NCBI GenBank assembly: GCA_030841105.1
Contig: JAVEDE010000055.1
Location: 1 to 55,393, forward strand
Origin: Pyrinomonadaceae bacterium
Lineage (GTDB): Bacteria; Acidobacteriota; Blastocatellia; Pyrinomonadales; Pyrinomonadaceae
Direction: 5' to 3'
DNA length: 55,393 nucleotides
The notes beneath the pieces were generated by a model. It was given only the letters and a program-made list of their open reading frames with translations. It made no database searches and was not told where the DNA came from. Positions within the stretch are counted from its first letter, which is position 1. Each line of letters starts with the position of its first letter. Shown here piece after piece: positions 17,789-26,280 of the stretch. Both the position numbers and the translations under genes were made by a program.

Positions 17789-19957
17789 ATGCGTTTCCCC
17801 TTGCCATACTCTGTCGCCCGCGCCGCATTCGCGGTCGCTTTCGCATTGTGCCTGTTCTTCGCGGCGCAGCAGTCCGCCCCGGCGCAGACGGCGAACCAGT
17901 ATCGCTTAACCTCCACCAACGGCGCGAGCATCGTGCCCGGCACGACGCAGGTGACGGGCTTCAGTTGCGTGGCGACGCCCGGCGACGATTGCATCGCGAC
18001 CGTTCCGTTGCCCTTCACTTACAACTTCTACACGAACGCCTACACGTCGGCCGTCGTCAGTTCCAACGGCAACATCCAGTTCGCCAGCGCGAGCGCAGAC
18101 TACGGGCAGAACGAAGTCTGCTTCCCGCTCGGCCTCTTCAGCTATTCCATCGTCCCGCACTTCTCCGATCTCTCCATCGGCGGCGCGGGCGAAGGCATCT
18201 TCACCTCCGTCTCAGGCGTTGCGCCCAACCGCATCTTCAACATCGAGTGGCGCGCGTCCAGCATCGGCAAAACCGCGGGCAGTCTCAACTTTGAAGTGCG
18301 CCTCTACGAAGGGCAGACGCGCTTCGACATCATCTATGGCACGGTTCCCAACAACGGCTTCGACGCGACCGTGGGCGTGCAGCGCGGCGGCGCGGCCGAC
18401 GCGGCCGGTGCGTTTACGCAGTACGAGTGCCGCTCGGGCGGCCTGCGCCCCGGCCAGATGATCACGGGCACGGGCACGACCGCCTCCTCGCTCATCCTCG
18501 AAGGGCAGGCCATTGACATGGACGGCAACCCGCTCGCGGGCGTGACCATCAACCTGACCGGCGCGTTGACGGCCACCACGACGACCGACGCCAACGGCCA
18601 GTATCTCTTTGAAGGACTCACGGCGAACGCGACCTACACGGTCGCGGCCGAGCAGGGCGGCGCGTCGTTCCTCCCGGCCAGCCGCACGTTCGGCGCGTAT
18701 CAGGGCAACCAGACCGTCACCTTCACGCGCACCATCCTGCCCGAAGCGGGGCAACTGCTGATCAGCGAGTTTCGCCTGCGCGGCCCGTTCCCCGCGGGCG
18801 GCGACCCGGCGACGGGCGGCTCGCGTGACGAGTTCATAGAGGTCTACAACAACACGGACGGCAGCTTCGTCGTCAACACGCCCGACGCCTCTTCCGGTTG
18901 GGTCGTCGTCTCGTCAACCTCAACGACGAGCGTGCCTCTGCGCGCCATCATCCCGCGCGGCACGATCATCCCGCCGCGCAGCTACTACCTCGTGGGCAAC
19001 GGCAGCGGCTACGGCCTCACCTCTTTCGCCTCGCCCGACCTCTTCTACTTCGGCGACTTCCCCGACAACTCCGGCATCGCACTCGTCCGCACCTCGAACG
19101 CAGACAACTACCTCGTGACGGGCAACCGCGTTGATTCGGTCGGCTTCGACTCGGAGGCCAACGCCTTCTTCCGCGAAGGCGCGGGGCTGCCCGCCATCTT
19201 GACGAATGACGGCCAGTACAGTTTCGTCCGTCGCCTGACGACCGGCACGCCGCAGGACAGCGACGACAACGCCGCCGACTTCCTGTTGGTCTCGACGAAC
19301 GCCGCCTCTTACGGCGCGATCCAGTCCGTGCTCGGCGCGCCGGGGCCGCAGAACGCGGGCAGCCATCTCCAACGCAACGCGACGATCAAGTCTTCGTTCG
19401 TTGACCCGCAGTGCGGCGGCTTCGGCGCGACGACGAGCGCGTGCGCCCGCGTGCGCACGGCCAACGGCGCGAACCCGACGAACGCCGCCTTCGGCACGCT
19501 GCTCATCCGTCGCAAGTTCACCAACACCACCGGGCAGAAGGTCAACCGCCTGCGCTTCCGCATCGTTGACCTCACGACGAAGGGCAACGTCGTGGGCGGT
19601 CAGGCCGACCTGCGCGCGCTCACCTCGGACGACATCGTCGTCAACGACACCAACGGGCAGCCGGTCGCCATCCGCGGCCTGACGCTCGCGCAGGCGGCCG
19701 CGCAACCGGAAGGCGGCGGCATCAACTCCACGCTCGCCCCGCCGTCCGTCTCGCTCTCGACTCCGCTCGCGCCCGGCGCGACCCTCAACGTCGAGTTCAA
19801 ACTCGGCGTGATGACCAACGGCGGCTTCCGCTTCTTCGTCAACGTCGAAGCGGTCACGGCCAGCGCGACCGCCACGCCCGAAGAGAACGCCGCCGACCCG
19901 ACCGGCAGCACCAAGCGCACCGCCACGGGCAAGCAAACAACCCGACGCCAACGCTAA
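17789..19957 (+). CDS. Secreted protein with carboxypeptidase-regulatory-like and lamin-tail domains
   Basis: 722 residues from the ATG at 17789 (AGGAGG at 17774-17779); an upstream TTG at 17780 is too close to that site. A signal peptide ends near APAQ at residue 33. Residues about 35-230 form a beta-rich domain with SSNGNIQF and NIEWRA, as in surface adhesin-like proteins. Residues 234-314 (EGQAIDMDGNPLAGVTINL...TTTDANGQYLFEGL) are a carboxypeptidase regulatory-like beta-sandwich. Residues about 319-484 (LLISEFRLRG...DEFIEVYNNTD...) are a lamin-tail domain. A further beta domain precedes a basic C-terminus. No catalytic residues are seen; a surface or matrix role is inferred. A strong hairpin follows the stop. 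Confidence 0.8.
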   Translation: MRFPLPYSVARAAFAVAFALCLFFAAQQSAPAQTANQYRLTSTNGASIVPGTTQVTGFSCVATPGDDCIATVPLPFTYNFYTNAYTSAVVSSNGNIQFASASADYGQNEVCFPLGLFSYSIVPHFSDLSIGGAGEGIFTSVSGVAPNRIFNIEWRASSIGKTAGSLNFEVRLYEGQTRFDIIYGTVPNNGFDATVGVQRGGAADAAGAFTQYECRSGGLRPGQMITGTGTTASSLILEGQAIDMDGNPLAGVTINLTGALTATTTTDANGQYLFEGLTANATYTVAAEQGGASFLPASRTFGAYQGNQTVTFTRTILPEAGQLLISEFRLRGPFPAGGDPATGGSRDEFIEVYNNTDGSFVVNTPDASSGWVVVSSTSTTSVPLRAIIPRGTIIPPRSYYLVGNGSGYGLTSFASPDLFYFGDFPDNSGIALVRTSNADNYLVTGNRVDSVGFDSEANAFFREGAGLPAILTNDGQYSFVRRLTTGTPQDSDDNAADFLLVSTNAASYGAIQSVLGAPGPQNAGSHLQRNATIKSSFVDPQCGGFGATTSACARVRTANGANPTNAAFGTLLIRRKFTNTTGQKVNRLRFRIVDLTTKGNVVGGQADLRALTSDDIVVNDTNGQPVAIRGLTLAQAAAQPEGGGINSTLAPPSVSLSTPLAPGATLNVEFKLGVMTNGGFRFFVNVEAVTASATATPEENAADPTGSTKRTATGKQTTRRQR

Positions 19958-19976
19958 CATTCACACACGCGAACAA

Positions 19977-20020
19977 AAGGCGCGTGCGACGAGAATCAAC
20001 CTTCTCGTCGCACGCGCCTT
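19977..20020. terminator. Perfect 19-bp hairpin terminator
   Basis: 19977-19995 and 20002-20020 are perfect inverted copies of 19 nt around the 6-nt loop TCAACC. It starts 20 bp after the stop of the lamin-tail gene and sits between convergent genes, so it can serve both strands. There is no strong T tract. Confidence 0.8.
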
Positions 20021-20087
20021 CCGCTTTCCAATTTCCTGTTACTCACTCACGAACCGGGGATAACTCCACTCAATCCCGACTCCGCTG

Positions 20088-20116
20088 ATTCATCCCACAT
20101 CCCTCCGCCCTCATCA
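20088..20116. repeat. Half-copy of the GGGATGA heptad element
   Basis: The stretch ATTCATCC...CCGCCCTCATC closely matches the right arm of element E3 (17583-17610), but I see no partner arm nearby. It lies just after the stop of the ABC ATPase gene. Confidence 0.5.
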
Positions 20117-20123
20117 CTTCCAC

Positions 20124-20945
20124 TCACACCAGCCACGGCAACACGTCTTCGCCCGCCGGGCGCGCGCCGCCGATCACGCGTATGAAATAATCTTCGAGCG
20201 ACACGGGGTCGCCGCCGCCTGCGCCGTCGCCCTCCCCGACCGCGATCCCGCGCCGCAACTCTCCGAGCGCGCCCTCCACCACCAGCCTTCCCGCCGTGAT
20301 GATCGCGATGTGCGTGCACAAACGCTCGACGATCTCCAACACGTGCGACGTGAGAAAGACCGTGATGCCGCGCGCCGTCAACTTCAACAACAAATCTTTC
20401 AGCGTCCGCGAGGCGAGCGCGTCCACGCCCTCGAACGGCTCGTCCAGAAACAGGATCTCCGGCCGGTGAATCAGCGCGCACGCCAGCGACAGCTTCTTCT
20501 TCATCCCGTGCGAATACTCCACCACCAACTTCTTCGGCTCGCCGTCCAACTCCATCAACGCCAGCAACTCGCGCCCGCGCTCACGCGTCTCCTCGCGCGT
20601 GAGGCCGTACATCCGTCCCGTAAACGTCAACATCTCCGCGCCCGTCAGACGCTCGAACAAATTCAAGTCTTCCGGCACGACCCCGATCCGCCGCTTCACT
20701 TCCAAAGACTCCGCCGCCAGATCGCGCCCCAGCACGCGCACCCTTCCCGCCGTCGGTGCAAGCAGCCCCGTCAACATCTTAATCGTCGTTGACTTCCCCG
20801 CCCCGTTCGGCCCCAGGAAGCCGAAAAACTGCCCACGCCCCACGCGCAAGTTCACCCCGTCAACCGCCGTAAAATCCCCGAACCGCCGCACCAGTTCAAA
20901 CGTCTCCACGGCAGGCACGTCTCCCACTTCAACTGAATTATTCAT
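20124..20945 (-). CDS. ABC transporter ATP-binding protein, no adjacent permease
   Basis: 273 residues from the ATG at 20945; an earlier in-frame opening at 20996 adds an unconserved basic tail. Walker A GPNGAGKST is at residues 45-53, the Q-loop is near VVPEDLNLF, the signature is YSHGMKKKLSLA (a variant with SHGM) and Walker B is ILFLDEPFEGVD, then SHVLE with the H-loop. It resembles the CcmA/NatA group that pairs with ABC-2 permeases. The partner permease is not adjacent: the downstream gene is convergent and the upstream gene is a phosphatase-fold protein. Export substrate is unknown. Confidence 0.88.
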   Translation of the reverse strand: MNNSVEVGDVPAVETFELVRRFGDFTAVDGVNLRVGRGQFFGFLGPNGAGKSTTIKMLTGLLAPTAGRVRVLGRDLAAESLEVKRRIGVVPEDLNLFERLTGAEMLTFTGRMYGLTREETRERGRELLALMELDGEPKKLVVEYSHGMKKKLSLACALIHRPEILFLDEPFEGVDALASRTLKDLLLKLTARGITVFLTSHVLEIVERLCTHIAIITAGRLVVEGALGELRRGIAVGEGDGAGGGDPVSLEDYFIRVIGGARPAGEDVLPWLV

Positions 20946-21030
20946 TACTTGATTTTGTACGCGCTGGACGCGGCGACGGTCAAGTGTCGCCCTCACGCGC
21001 GGCCTGTCGCTTACACAGTCGCGGGCGACT

Positions 21031-21080
21031 GACTCTGCATGTCAACCGCCCGATTGACTCCACCTGTCAGCCGCCCGATC
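21031..21080. repeat. 25-bp tandem pair in spacer
   Basis: Units 21031-21055 and 21056-21080 match at 20 of 25 positions. They lie in the gap between the ABC ATPase and the alkaline-phosphatase-fold gene. Confidence 0.6.
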
Positions 21081-21105
21081 TTTTTCTCACCAACTTGAAT
21101 CCCAA

Positions 21106-22383
21106 CTAGCCACGTAAAAACGGTGTGGCTTCGCCCGCGCGGACGTGTGCGGGGAACTGGCGGTGGGTGCTCATGAGGAAGGCGGTGGAGGAGGCGCGCA
21201 GGGCGTTGCCGTGGGTGGCGGCGAGACGGACGAAGCGGCTGAAGAAGGACATGCCGTAGTAGTAGCCGTCGTGGCAACTGACGAGCACGTCGGCCGTGTG
21301 GCGCACGCGCGGGGCGTGGAGCGAGTTGTGCAGATTGGCGAGCGCGTCCGGGTAGGTGTGCGCGGCCGTGAGGGCGTACCACGCGGCGTCGGGGGCGTAG
21401 CCGCGCGCGTCGAGTTCGCCCGCCTCGCGGAGAGTTTGTTGCGCCTCGGCGAGTTGTAAGGGATCGCCCGTGAGTTGTTCGTAACTGTAACGCGCAGAGC
21501 CGTTCTCTTCGCGGGTGATGCGCGCCGCGCCGCGCGCGCCGCGCACGACGACCGCGGAGTCGCCTTCGCGGTGGAGGCTGAAGTCAACGCCTTCGAGCGT
21601 GGTGAGCGCGTCGGCGACTTCGGCCGGGTCGGTTTCGTCGGCGCAGTAGACGGCGGCGTAACCGCAGAGGCCGAAGGCGGGCGCGGCGACTTTGCGTTTA
21701 CCGCGCCCGCGCTCGAAGCGATCTTTAACCTCGTAGCCGCCCGCGCGCAGGTGCGTCTGCAAGTGAATTTTACGGTTCTCTTCGAGGTTCATGCCGTGGT
21801 CGGAGAAGAGGACGATCTCCGTCTCCGCGCCGCAGAAGTCTTGTATCTCGTTCAGGATTCGGTCGAGCGATTCGAGGGCGACGTTCAACTTTTGCGGCCC
21901 GCGGATGTGCAACAGTCCGTCCGTGCCTTTGAGGAAGGCGAAGAAGTCGCGGTCGTGCGGCGCGGCGCGAAACTTGTCGCGGAAGCGGCGCATGTCTGCG
22001 CGCCACACGGCGTCGGGCGCGACGTAGACGAGAAACTCGAAGGGCAACGGCTCTTGATAATCGAGATCGTCCATGTAGGACGAGGGCACTTTGTCGGGCG
22101 TGCGGCGACCGATGTACTTGCGTATGCCGCCGCACAACTCCTGCGAGTCGGTGTTGAAGTAGAGGCTCTCGTAGCCGAGCGGCAGGCTTGCGCCGAGCAT
22201 CTGCGCGAGCGCGACGTTGGTCATCGTCGGGAACGGCGAGAGCAGACCGGCCGGTTCGCCGAAGCGCGCGAACAGCCCGCGCGACTTCGCCGATTTGATC
22301 ACCTCGTAGGGCACGCCGTCGAGACACAACAGCAGGCGGCGTGGACGCGTCTCACCCGCTCCGCCGGTCGAATACTTTTGCAA
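21106..22383 (-). CDS. Alkaline-phosphatase-fold phosphodiesterase-like protein, cytoplasmic
   Basis: 425 residues. The metal-dependent phosphatase/phosphodiesterase superfamily core is seen as LLLCLDGVPYE (D22 as first metal ligand), SPFPTMTNVA (T53 or T55 as candidate nucleophile), LFSDHGMN (Asp-His pair) and a later STHR/CHDGYYYG region with further His residues. No signal peptide is present, unlike most nucleotide pyrophosphatases, so a cytoplasmic or membrane-associated role is expected. The N-terminal basic segment RPRRLLL is typical of this group. Substrate cannot be deduced. It is upstream of the orphan ABC ATPase on the same strand and separated from the TPR gene by element E4. Confidence 0.8.
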   Translation of the reverse strand: MQKYSTGGAGETRPRRLLLCLDGVPYEVIKSAKSRGLFARFGEPAGLLSPFPTMTNVALAQMLGASLPLGYESLYFNTDSQELCGGIRKYIGRRTPDKVPSSYMDDLDYQEPLPFEFLVYVAPDAVWRADMRRFRDKFRAAPHDRDFFAFLKGTDGLLHIRGPQKLNVALESLDRILNEIQDFCGAETEIVLFSDHGMNLEENRKIHLQTHLRAGGYEVKDRFERGRGKRKVAAPAFGLCGYAAVYCADETDPAEVADALTTLEGVDFSLHREGDSAVVVRGARGAARITREENGSARYSYEQLTGDPLQLAEAQQTLREAGELDARGYAPDAAWYALTAAHTYPDALANLHNSLHAPRVRHTADVLVSCHDGYYYGMSFFSRFVRLAATHGNALRASSTAFLMSTHRQFPAHVRAGEATPFLRG

Positions 22384-22399
22384 CGCTTCACCTCAATCC

Positions 22400-22540
22400 T
22401 TGTTCGTCGTCAGTTGTTCGTCGTCAGTTGTTAATTGTTCGTTGCCCGTCGTCCGTGGCCGTCGTCGCTCGTTCAATGCGGACTGTGGTAGCAGGTGACA
22501 CATGAACTGAAACAACTGACGAGCGGCCACGGACGGCGAA
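22400..22540. repeat. Interleaved palindromic element E4
   Basis: A 14-bp unit is repeated at 22400-22413 and 22414-22427. Two 12-nt perfect inverted pairs occur, 22421-22432 with 22511-22522 and 22450-22461 with 22524-22535, in the order A-B-A'-B'. The pairs therefore cross and cannot form a simple nested hairpin. Confidence 0.75.
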
Positions 22541-22545
22541 CACTT

Positions 22546-23919
22546 TTAGTTATCTTCCGCAGGCTTCGGCGCGGGCTTGCGGTACGGTTCGCGCAGGCCG
22601 CGCCTCGCCTCTTCGAGCGAGTCGTAGACATTGGGGCGCGCGACGACGAGCTTGTACTGCGCGAGCGCGTCTTCGCGTTTGCCCGCAAGGTCGAGCGTCT
22701 GCGCCGCGCGCAGGCGCGCGAGCGTCGCTTGATTCGCCTCCGCCTGCGGGACTGACGCGGCGGCGAGAAACTCTTTTGCCGCGCGCTCGAACTGCCCCGC
22801 GACGAAGAGCGCTTCGCCGTACTGGAAATGGATCAAGTCGAGTTGGCGCGCGGCCGCGTCGCGCGCGGCGCGGTCGCGCAACAGCGAGTCGAAGATGGCG
22901 AAGGCTTCGCGCTCCGTCGTCGCCGCTGCCGCCGCGCTATTCTTCTCTCGCTCCGTCGCCGCCTGCGAGACGAGCGCGTCTGCGTACTCCAACTTGAACA
23001 GATAATTCTTCGGATACTTCGCGGCGAGTTCGCGCGCGAGGGCGGCGGCGTCCGCGTAACGCTTCTCGCGCTTGTAGAGCGGGATGAGCATCACGCGCGC
23101 GTCGTCTCGCGCCCACTGGCCTTCGCGCATGACGCGCTCCAAGGTGGCGAGGCCGCGCTTCTTCGAGCCGCGAGTGCCGGTCATGCCCGCGAGAATTTTG
23201 TAGGGCAGCGCGAGGCCGCCGACGATGTAGTCCTGCATGCCGATGGTCAACTCGGCATCGTGATAGTTCGGGTCGAGTTTGATCGTCTCGCGGTGGCGGT
23301 CAACGGCGTCCGAGCCGCTCCTGAGCGCGGAGACGAAACTGCGCTCGACCGCCCCGGCGAACGCGGCCTTCAAGCCTTGCGTCGCGCCGAGGAAGTAGAG
23401 GGCTTCCGTGTCCTTCGGGTTCTTCCGCAGGCGCGCTTCGGCCAATTGCTTCGCCGAGCGCGTCCACTCTTTGAACTGCGCGACGATCTTCGGGTCAACC
23501 TTGTCTTCCGTCTTCGCGTAGAAAGACTCGTTGTTGTACAGCCCCGACTGCAAACGCCGCGACGCATTCAAAGTCTCCAGCCACAAACTCGCCGCGAGGA
23601 ATTGCGGCCCCGCCGGGTGATCCGGGTAGAGGCGCGCGAGTTCCTTGAAGCGCGCGCGCGCAGCCTCGTAGTCGAGGTTGTAGAGCGCCTCGAACCCTTC
23701 CGTGCGCGTCTTGTCGAAACGCGCGCGATCAACTTCGGCGGGCGCAGCGGTCGCCGCCGTCGAAGTCTTCGTCGCCGTGTCCGGCTGCAACTTTGTCGTC
23801 GCGCTCTGCGCGCGGGCGAGACTGTAAGAAGCCAACACGATTAAGAGCAACAGCACCGTCACGTGCAGCACGAACAGCACCGCGGGCAAACGCCGTTTCA
23901 TCACAACTTCTCCGTTCAT
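22546..23919 (-). CDS. Secreted or anchored TPR-repeat protein
   Basis: The ATG at 23919 follows the stop of the upstream gene by 2 nt; a later ATG at 23901 with GGAG 8 nt before it is an equally good start and would give 451 residues. The N-terminus has a long hydrophobic segment (PAVLFVLHVTVLLLLIVLASYSLA) ending near ARAQ, so the protein is exported or membrane-anchored. The mature part is helical with TPR-like units, for example EALYNLDYEAARARFKELARLYPDHP, KRYADAAALARELAAKYPKN and AGQFERAAKEFLAAASV. A large protein-interaction role is inferred. It is translationally coupled to the small membrane protein gene upstream. Confidence 0.82.
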   Translation of the reverse strand: MNGEVVMKRRLPAVLFVLHVTVLLLLIVLASYSLARAQSATTKLQPDTATKTSTAATAAPAEVDRARFDKTRTEGFEALYNLDYEAARARFKELARLYPDHPAGPQFLAASLWLETLNASRRLQSGLYNNESFYAKTEDKVDPKIVAQFKEWTRSAKQLAEARLRKNPKDTEALYFLGATQGLKAAFAGAVERSFVSALRSGSDAVDRHRETIKLDPNYHDAELTIGMQDYIVGGLALPYKILAGMTGTRGSKKRGLATLERVMREGQWARDDARVMLIPLYKREKRYADAAALARELAAKYPKNYLFKLEYADALVSQAATEREKNSAAAAATTEREAFAIFDSLLRDRAARDAAARQLDLIHFQYGEALFVAGQFERAAKEFLAAASVPQAEANQATLARLRAAQTLDLAGKREDALAQYKLVVARPNVYDSLEEARRGLREPYRKPAPKPAEDN

Positions 23920-23921
23920 CT

Positions 23922-24299
23922 TCAACTTCTCCCCGTCTCACGCGTCCCTGCGCCGCACGCGACGCCGACTCTCCACACCGTTACCAAGTTGATCCCGAAC
24001 CCGGTCGCGTACCAGACCGCGCGCGTCGCCCGTTCGTTCCATGCCAACACGTGCGCGCCCACAAAGACCGACGAGGCGAAAAATATCCCCGGCATCATCA
24101 AAGTGAAACCGAGCGAATCGAGCAGCGACGCCCACCCGCGCGACCAACCCGCGTAGCCCAACTCCGGCGTCGTCGCCGCCGCTGCTGCGGGCGTCTCCGG
24201 CGCGCGCGTCGCCGCGTTGAGACACAGGATGCCCGCCACGTTCAACGCGGCCGCCAACAACATCAAACGCGATAATGTCTGCCGTTGTTTGAGCATCAT
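23922..24299 (-). CDS. Small three-helix membrane protein, unknown
   Basis: 125 residues from the tandem ATGs at 24299/24296. Hydrophobic segments lie at about residues 11-28, 65-90 and 97-113, with an Ala/Pro-rich periplasmic loop between the first two. The stop TGA is at 23924-23922, immediately before the TPR gene start, which points to coupled translation and a shared function. No family recognised. The long in-frame upstream extension to 24410 is basic, lacks a ribosome site, and overlaps the end of the neighbouring gene, so it was left out. Confidence 0.65.
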   Translation of the reverse strand: MMLKQRQTLSRLMLLAAALNVAGILCLNAATRAPETPAAAAATTPELGYAGWSRGWASLLDSLGFTLMMPGIFFASSVFVGAHVLAWNERATRAVWYATGFGINLVTVWRVGVACGAGTRETGRS

Positions 24300-24387
24300 C
24301 CACACGAATAACTTTCCGGACAATTCACTTGCGCGCCGGAGAGCAAGGCACGCCTTGCCCTTACATAAAGTCCGCGCGCGTTGCGGG

Positions 24388-24798
24388 CTATGAACCGCTG
24401 CACGGCTCACTCGCGGCGCATAACAAGGCCACTGTGAAGAGCGCCGCCCCGATGGCGAGTCCCGCTACGAGAGCGGTTTTAAACGCGTTCGTCAGGCGAT
24501 AGCTGTAGACCTTTTGGACTTGCGGATACTCTAGCGTCGTCCGCGCGCCCGTCTTCGTGTTCACCACGACGAAGTGTGTTTCGTCCGACTCGCCGATAAA
24601 GCCTTTGAGCTTTGTCTCGTCTCGCAGCCTGATCTCGACGCTTGCCTTCGGGCCGGTGCCGATTCTGGCGATCTGCCCCCTCACCTTGTTTATATGTTTC
24701 GTTTCATCCTCCTGCCCCTTGCCGTTAACGGAAGGCGCGACGAGGAACAGATTCAACACCAAGCCCGCGAGCGCGAGACGAGACAACTTCTTGAACAT
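24388..24798 (-). CDS. Exported small beta-barrel (SH3/LSM-like) protein with C-terminal hydrophobic tail
   Basis: 136 residues. A signal peptide (LALAGLVLNLFLVAPSVNG) is followed by a compact beta domain at about residues 35-98 with the pattern VRGQIARIG, VEIRLRDETKLKGFIGES, HFVVVNTKTGARTTLEYPQVQKV, which resembles SH3- or LSM-like barrels. A hydrophobic segment (ALVAGLAIGAALFTVALLC) near the C-terminus suggests a membrane anchor. Proteins of this layout recur in Acidobacteria, but I know no assigned function. It is followed on the same strand by the small membrane protein and TPR genes, possibly as one operon. Confidence 0.7.
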   Translation of the reverse strand: MFKKLSRLALAGLVLNLFLVAPSVNGKGQEDETKHINKVRGQIARIGTGPKASVEIRLRDETKLKGFIGESDETHFVVVNTKTGARTTLEYPQVQKVYSYRLTNAFKTALVAGLAIGAALFTVALLCAASEPCSGS

Positions 24799-24822
24799 TC
24801 ATTTTCTCCAAACTCGATTTAT

Positions 24823-25989
24823 TTAACTGCTGTAACTCTCCAAGTACTTCACGCCCGCGCCCGTGTTGAAGAGCACGACGCGCTCCGTTGATTCGACCAC
24901 ACCCGCCGCCAGCAACTTTCTTAGAGCGGGCAGGCAAGCCGCGCCCTCCGGCGCACAGAACAACCCTTCGGCCGCGCCGATCTCGCGCGTCGCCGCGATC
25001 AACTCTTCGTCCGTCACGCTCAAGGCCGTGCCACCGGATGCCCTGATCGCGTCGAGGATCAAAAAGTCGCCGATGGCCTTCGGCACGCGCAGTCCCGATG
25101 CGGTCGTCGCGGCGTTTGGGAACTCGTCCGCGAAACGCTTGCCCTCGTCGAACGCGCGCACGATGGGGGCGCACCCGGCCGCCTGCACCGTCACCATCCG
25201 CGGACGCTTCCTGCCGATCCAGCCCATCGTTTCCATCTCCTCGAATGCCTTCCACATGCCTATGAGTCCCGTGCCGCCGCCCGTCGGGTAGACGATCACG
25301 TCGGGCAACTCCCAGTCGAACTGTTCGGCCAACTCGTAGCCGAGCGTCTTCTTGCCTTCCACGCGATACGGCTCTTTCAAAGTCGAAACGTCGAACCAGC
25401 CTTCCGCCTCTTTGCGCCGCCCGACTTCCGCGCCGCAGTCCGTAATCAACCCTTCCATCAACTGGACGTGCGCGCCCGTCTGCTCGCATTCGACGATGTT
25501 GGCGCGGGGCGTGTCGCGCGGCATGAAGATGTGCGCTTCAAGTCCTGCGCGGGCAGCGTAGGCGGCGAGCGCGCCCGCCGCGTTCCCGGCCGAGGGCACG
25601 GCGAGTTTACGCGCGCCCAACTCTTTCGCCATCGAGACGGCCGCCGTCATCCCGCGCGCCTTGAAACTCTGCGTCGGGTTCTGCGACTCGTCCTTGATGT
25701 AGAGTTCGCTCAAGCCCAACTGTTTGCCCAGCCGCGCGGCTCGCAAGAGCGGCGTCCAGCCTTCGCCGAGCGAGACGATGTTTTCTTCGTGCGCGACGGG
25801 CAGCACCTCTCGGTAACGCCATAAATCTGCCGACCTCTCCCGTAAACTTTCCTTCGTCAAAGTTGCGGCGGCGCGCTCCAGATCGTAACGAACCAGCAGC
25901 GGTTTGCCGCACTCGCGACAGAGATTCTGCAACTGCCGTGCCTCGTGCCTCAGGCCGCACGCCGCGCATTCCAGATGTGTCACATACAT
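24823..25989 (-). CDS. thrC: Threonine synthase
   Basis: 388 residues from the ATG at 25989 (GTG at 26001 lacks spacing for a ribosome site). An N-terminal zinc ribbon (C8, C11, C24, C27) is followed by the fold-type II PLP core: [10 protein letters not shown] with K110 as the PLP lysine, [14 protein letters not shown] as the substrate loop, and [15 protein letters not shown] as the phosphate-binding loop. The reaction converts O-phosphohomoserine to threonine. The zinc-ribbon form is common among bacterial ThrC; threonine dehydratase or cysteate synthase lack it or differ in the loops. No other threonine gene is adjacent. Confidence 0.9.
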   Translation of the reverse strand: MYVTHLECAACGLRHEARQLQNLCRECGKPLLVRYDLERAAATLTKESLRERSADLWRYREVLPVAHEENIVSLGEGWTPLLRAARLGKQLGLSELYIKDESQNPTQSFKARGMTAAVSMAKELGARKLAVPSAGNAAGALAAYAARAGLEAHIFMPRDTPRANIVECEQTGAHVQLMEGLITDCGAEVGRRKEAEGWFDVSTLKEPYRVEGKKTLGYELAEQFDWELPDVIVYPTGGGTGLIGMWKAFEEMETMGWIGRKRPRMVTVQAAGCAPIVRAFDEGKRFADEFPNAATTASGLRVPKAIGDFLILDAIRASGGTALSVTDEELIAATREIGAAEGLFCAPEGAACLPALRKLLAAGVVESTERVVLFNTGAGVKYLESYSS

Positions 25990-26085
25990 AAAAACCCGCA
26001 CCTTTCAGCATTTTTCCCGTGTCGTGGAACGCCCGCATCATACGCCAGCCACCAAACATCCGTCAGGTGGAGCAAAGCTATTGCA

Positions 26086-26273
26086 GTGACGAGTGACAAG
26101 TGACAAGCCGTAAATCGTGAATCGTAAATCGTGAACAGAGAAGCCCCGTGTTGCTTTTCCTATTCACGATTTACGATTCACGATTTACGGCTTTTGACGA
26201 TTTACGGCCTTTGACGATTTACGATTCACGATTTACTGTTTTATCTTGTCACTCGTCACTTATCACTCGTCAC
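26086..26273. repeat. Nested heptad palindrome E5 upstream of HAD gene
   Basis: Outer heptamers GTGACRA at 26086-26107 face TTGTCAC/TCGTCAC units at 26245-26273. Inner arms of 28 nt, 26108-26135 and 26163-26190, are perfectly complementary and consist of alternating GTAAATC and GTGAATC heptamers. Extra right-arm copies fill 26191-26244. The element ends 7 bp before the ATG at 26281; together with it the 291-bp thrC/HAD spacer holds no gene. Confidence 0.92.
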
Positions 26274-26280
26274 TAATTTT

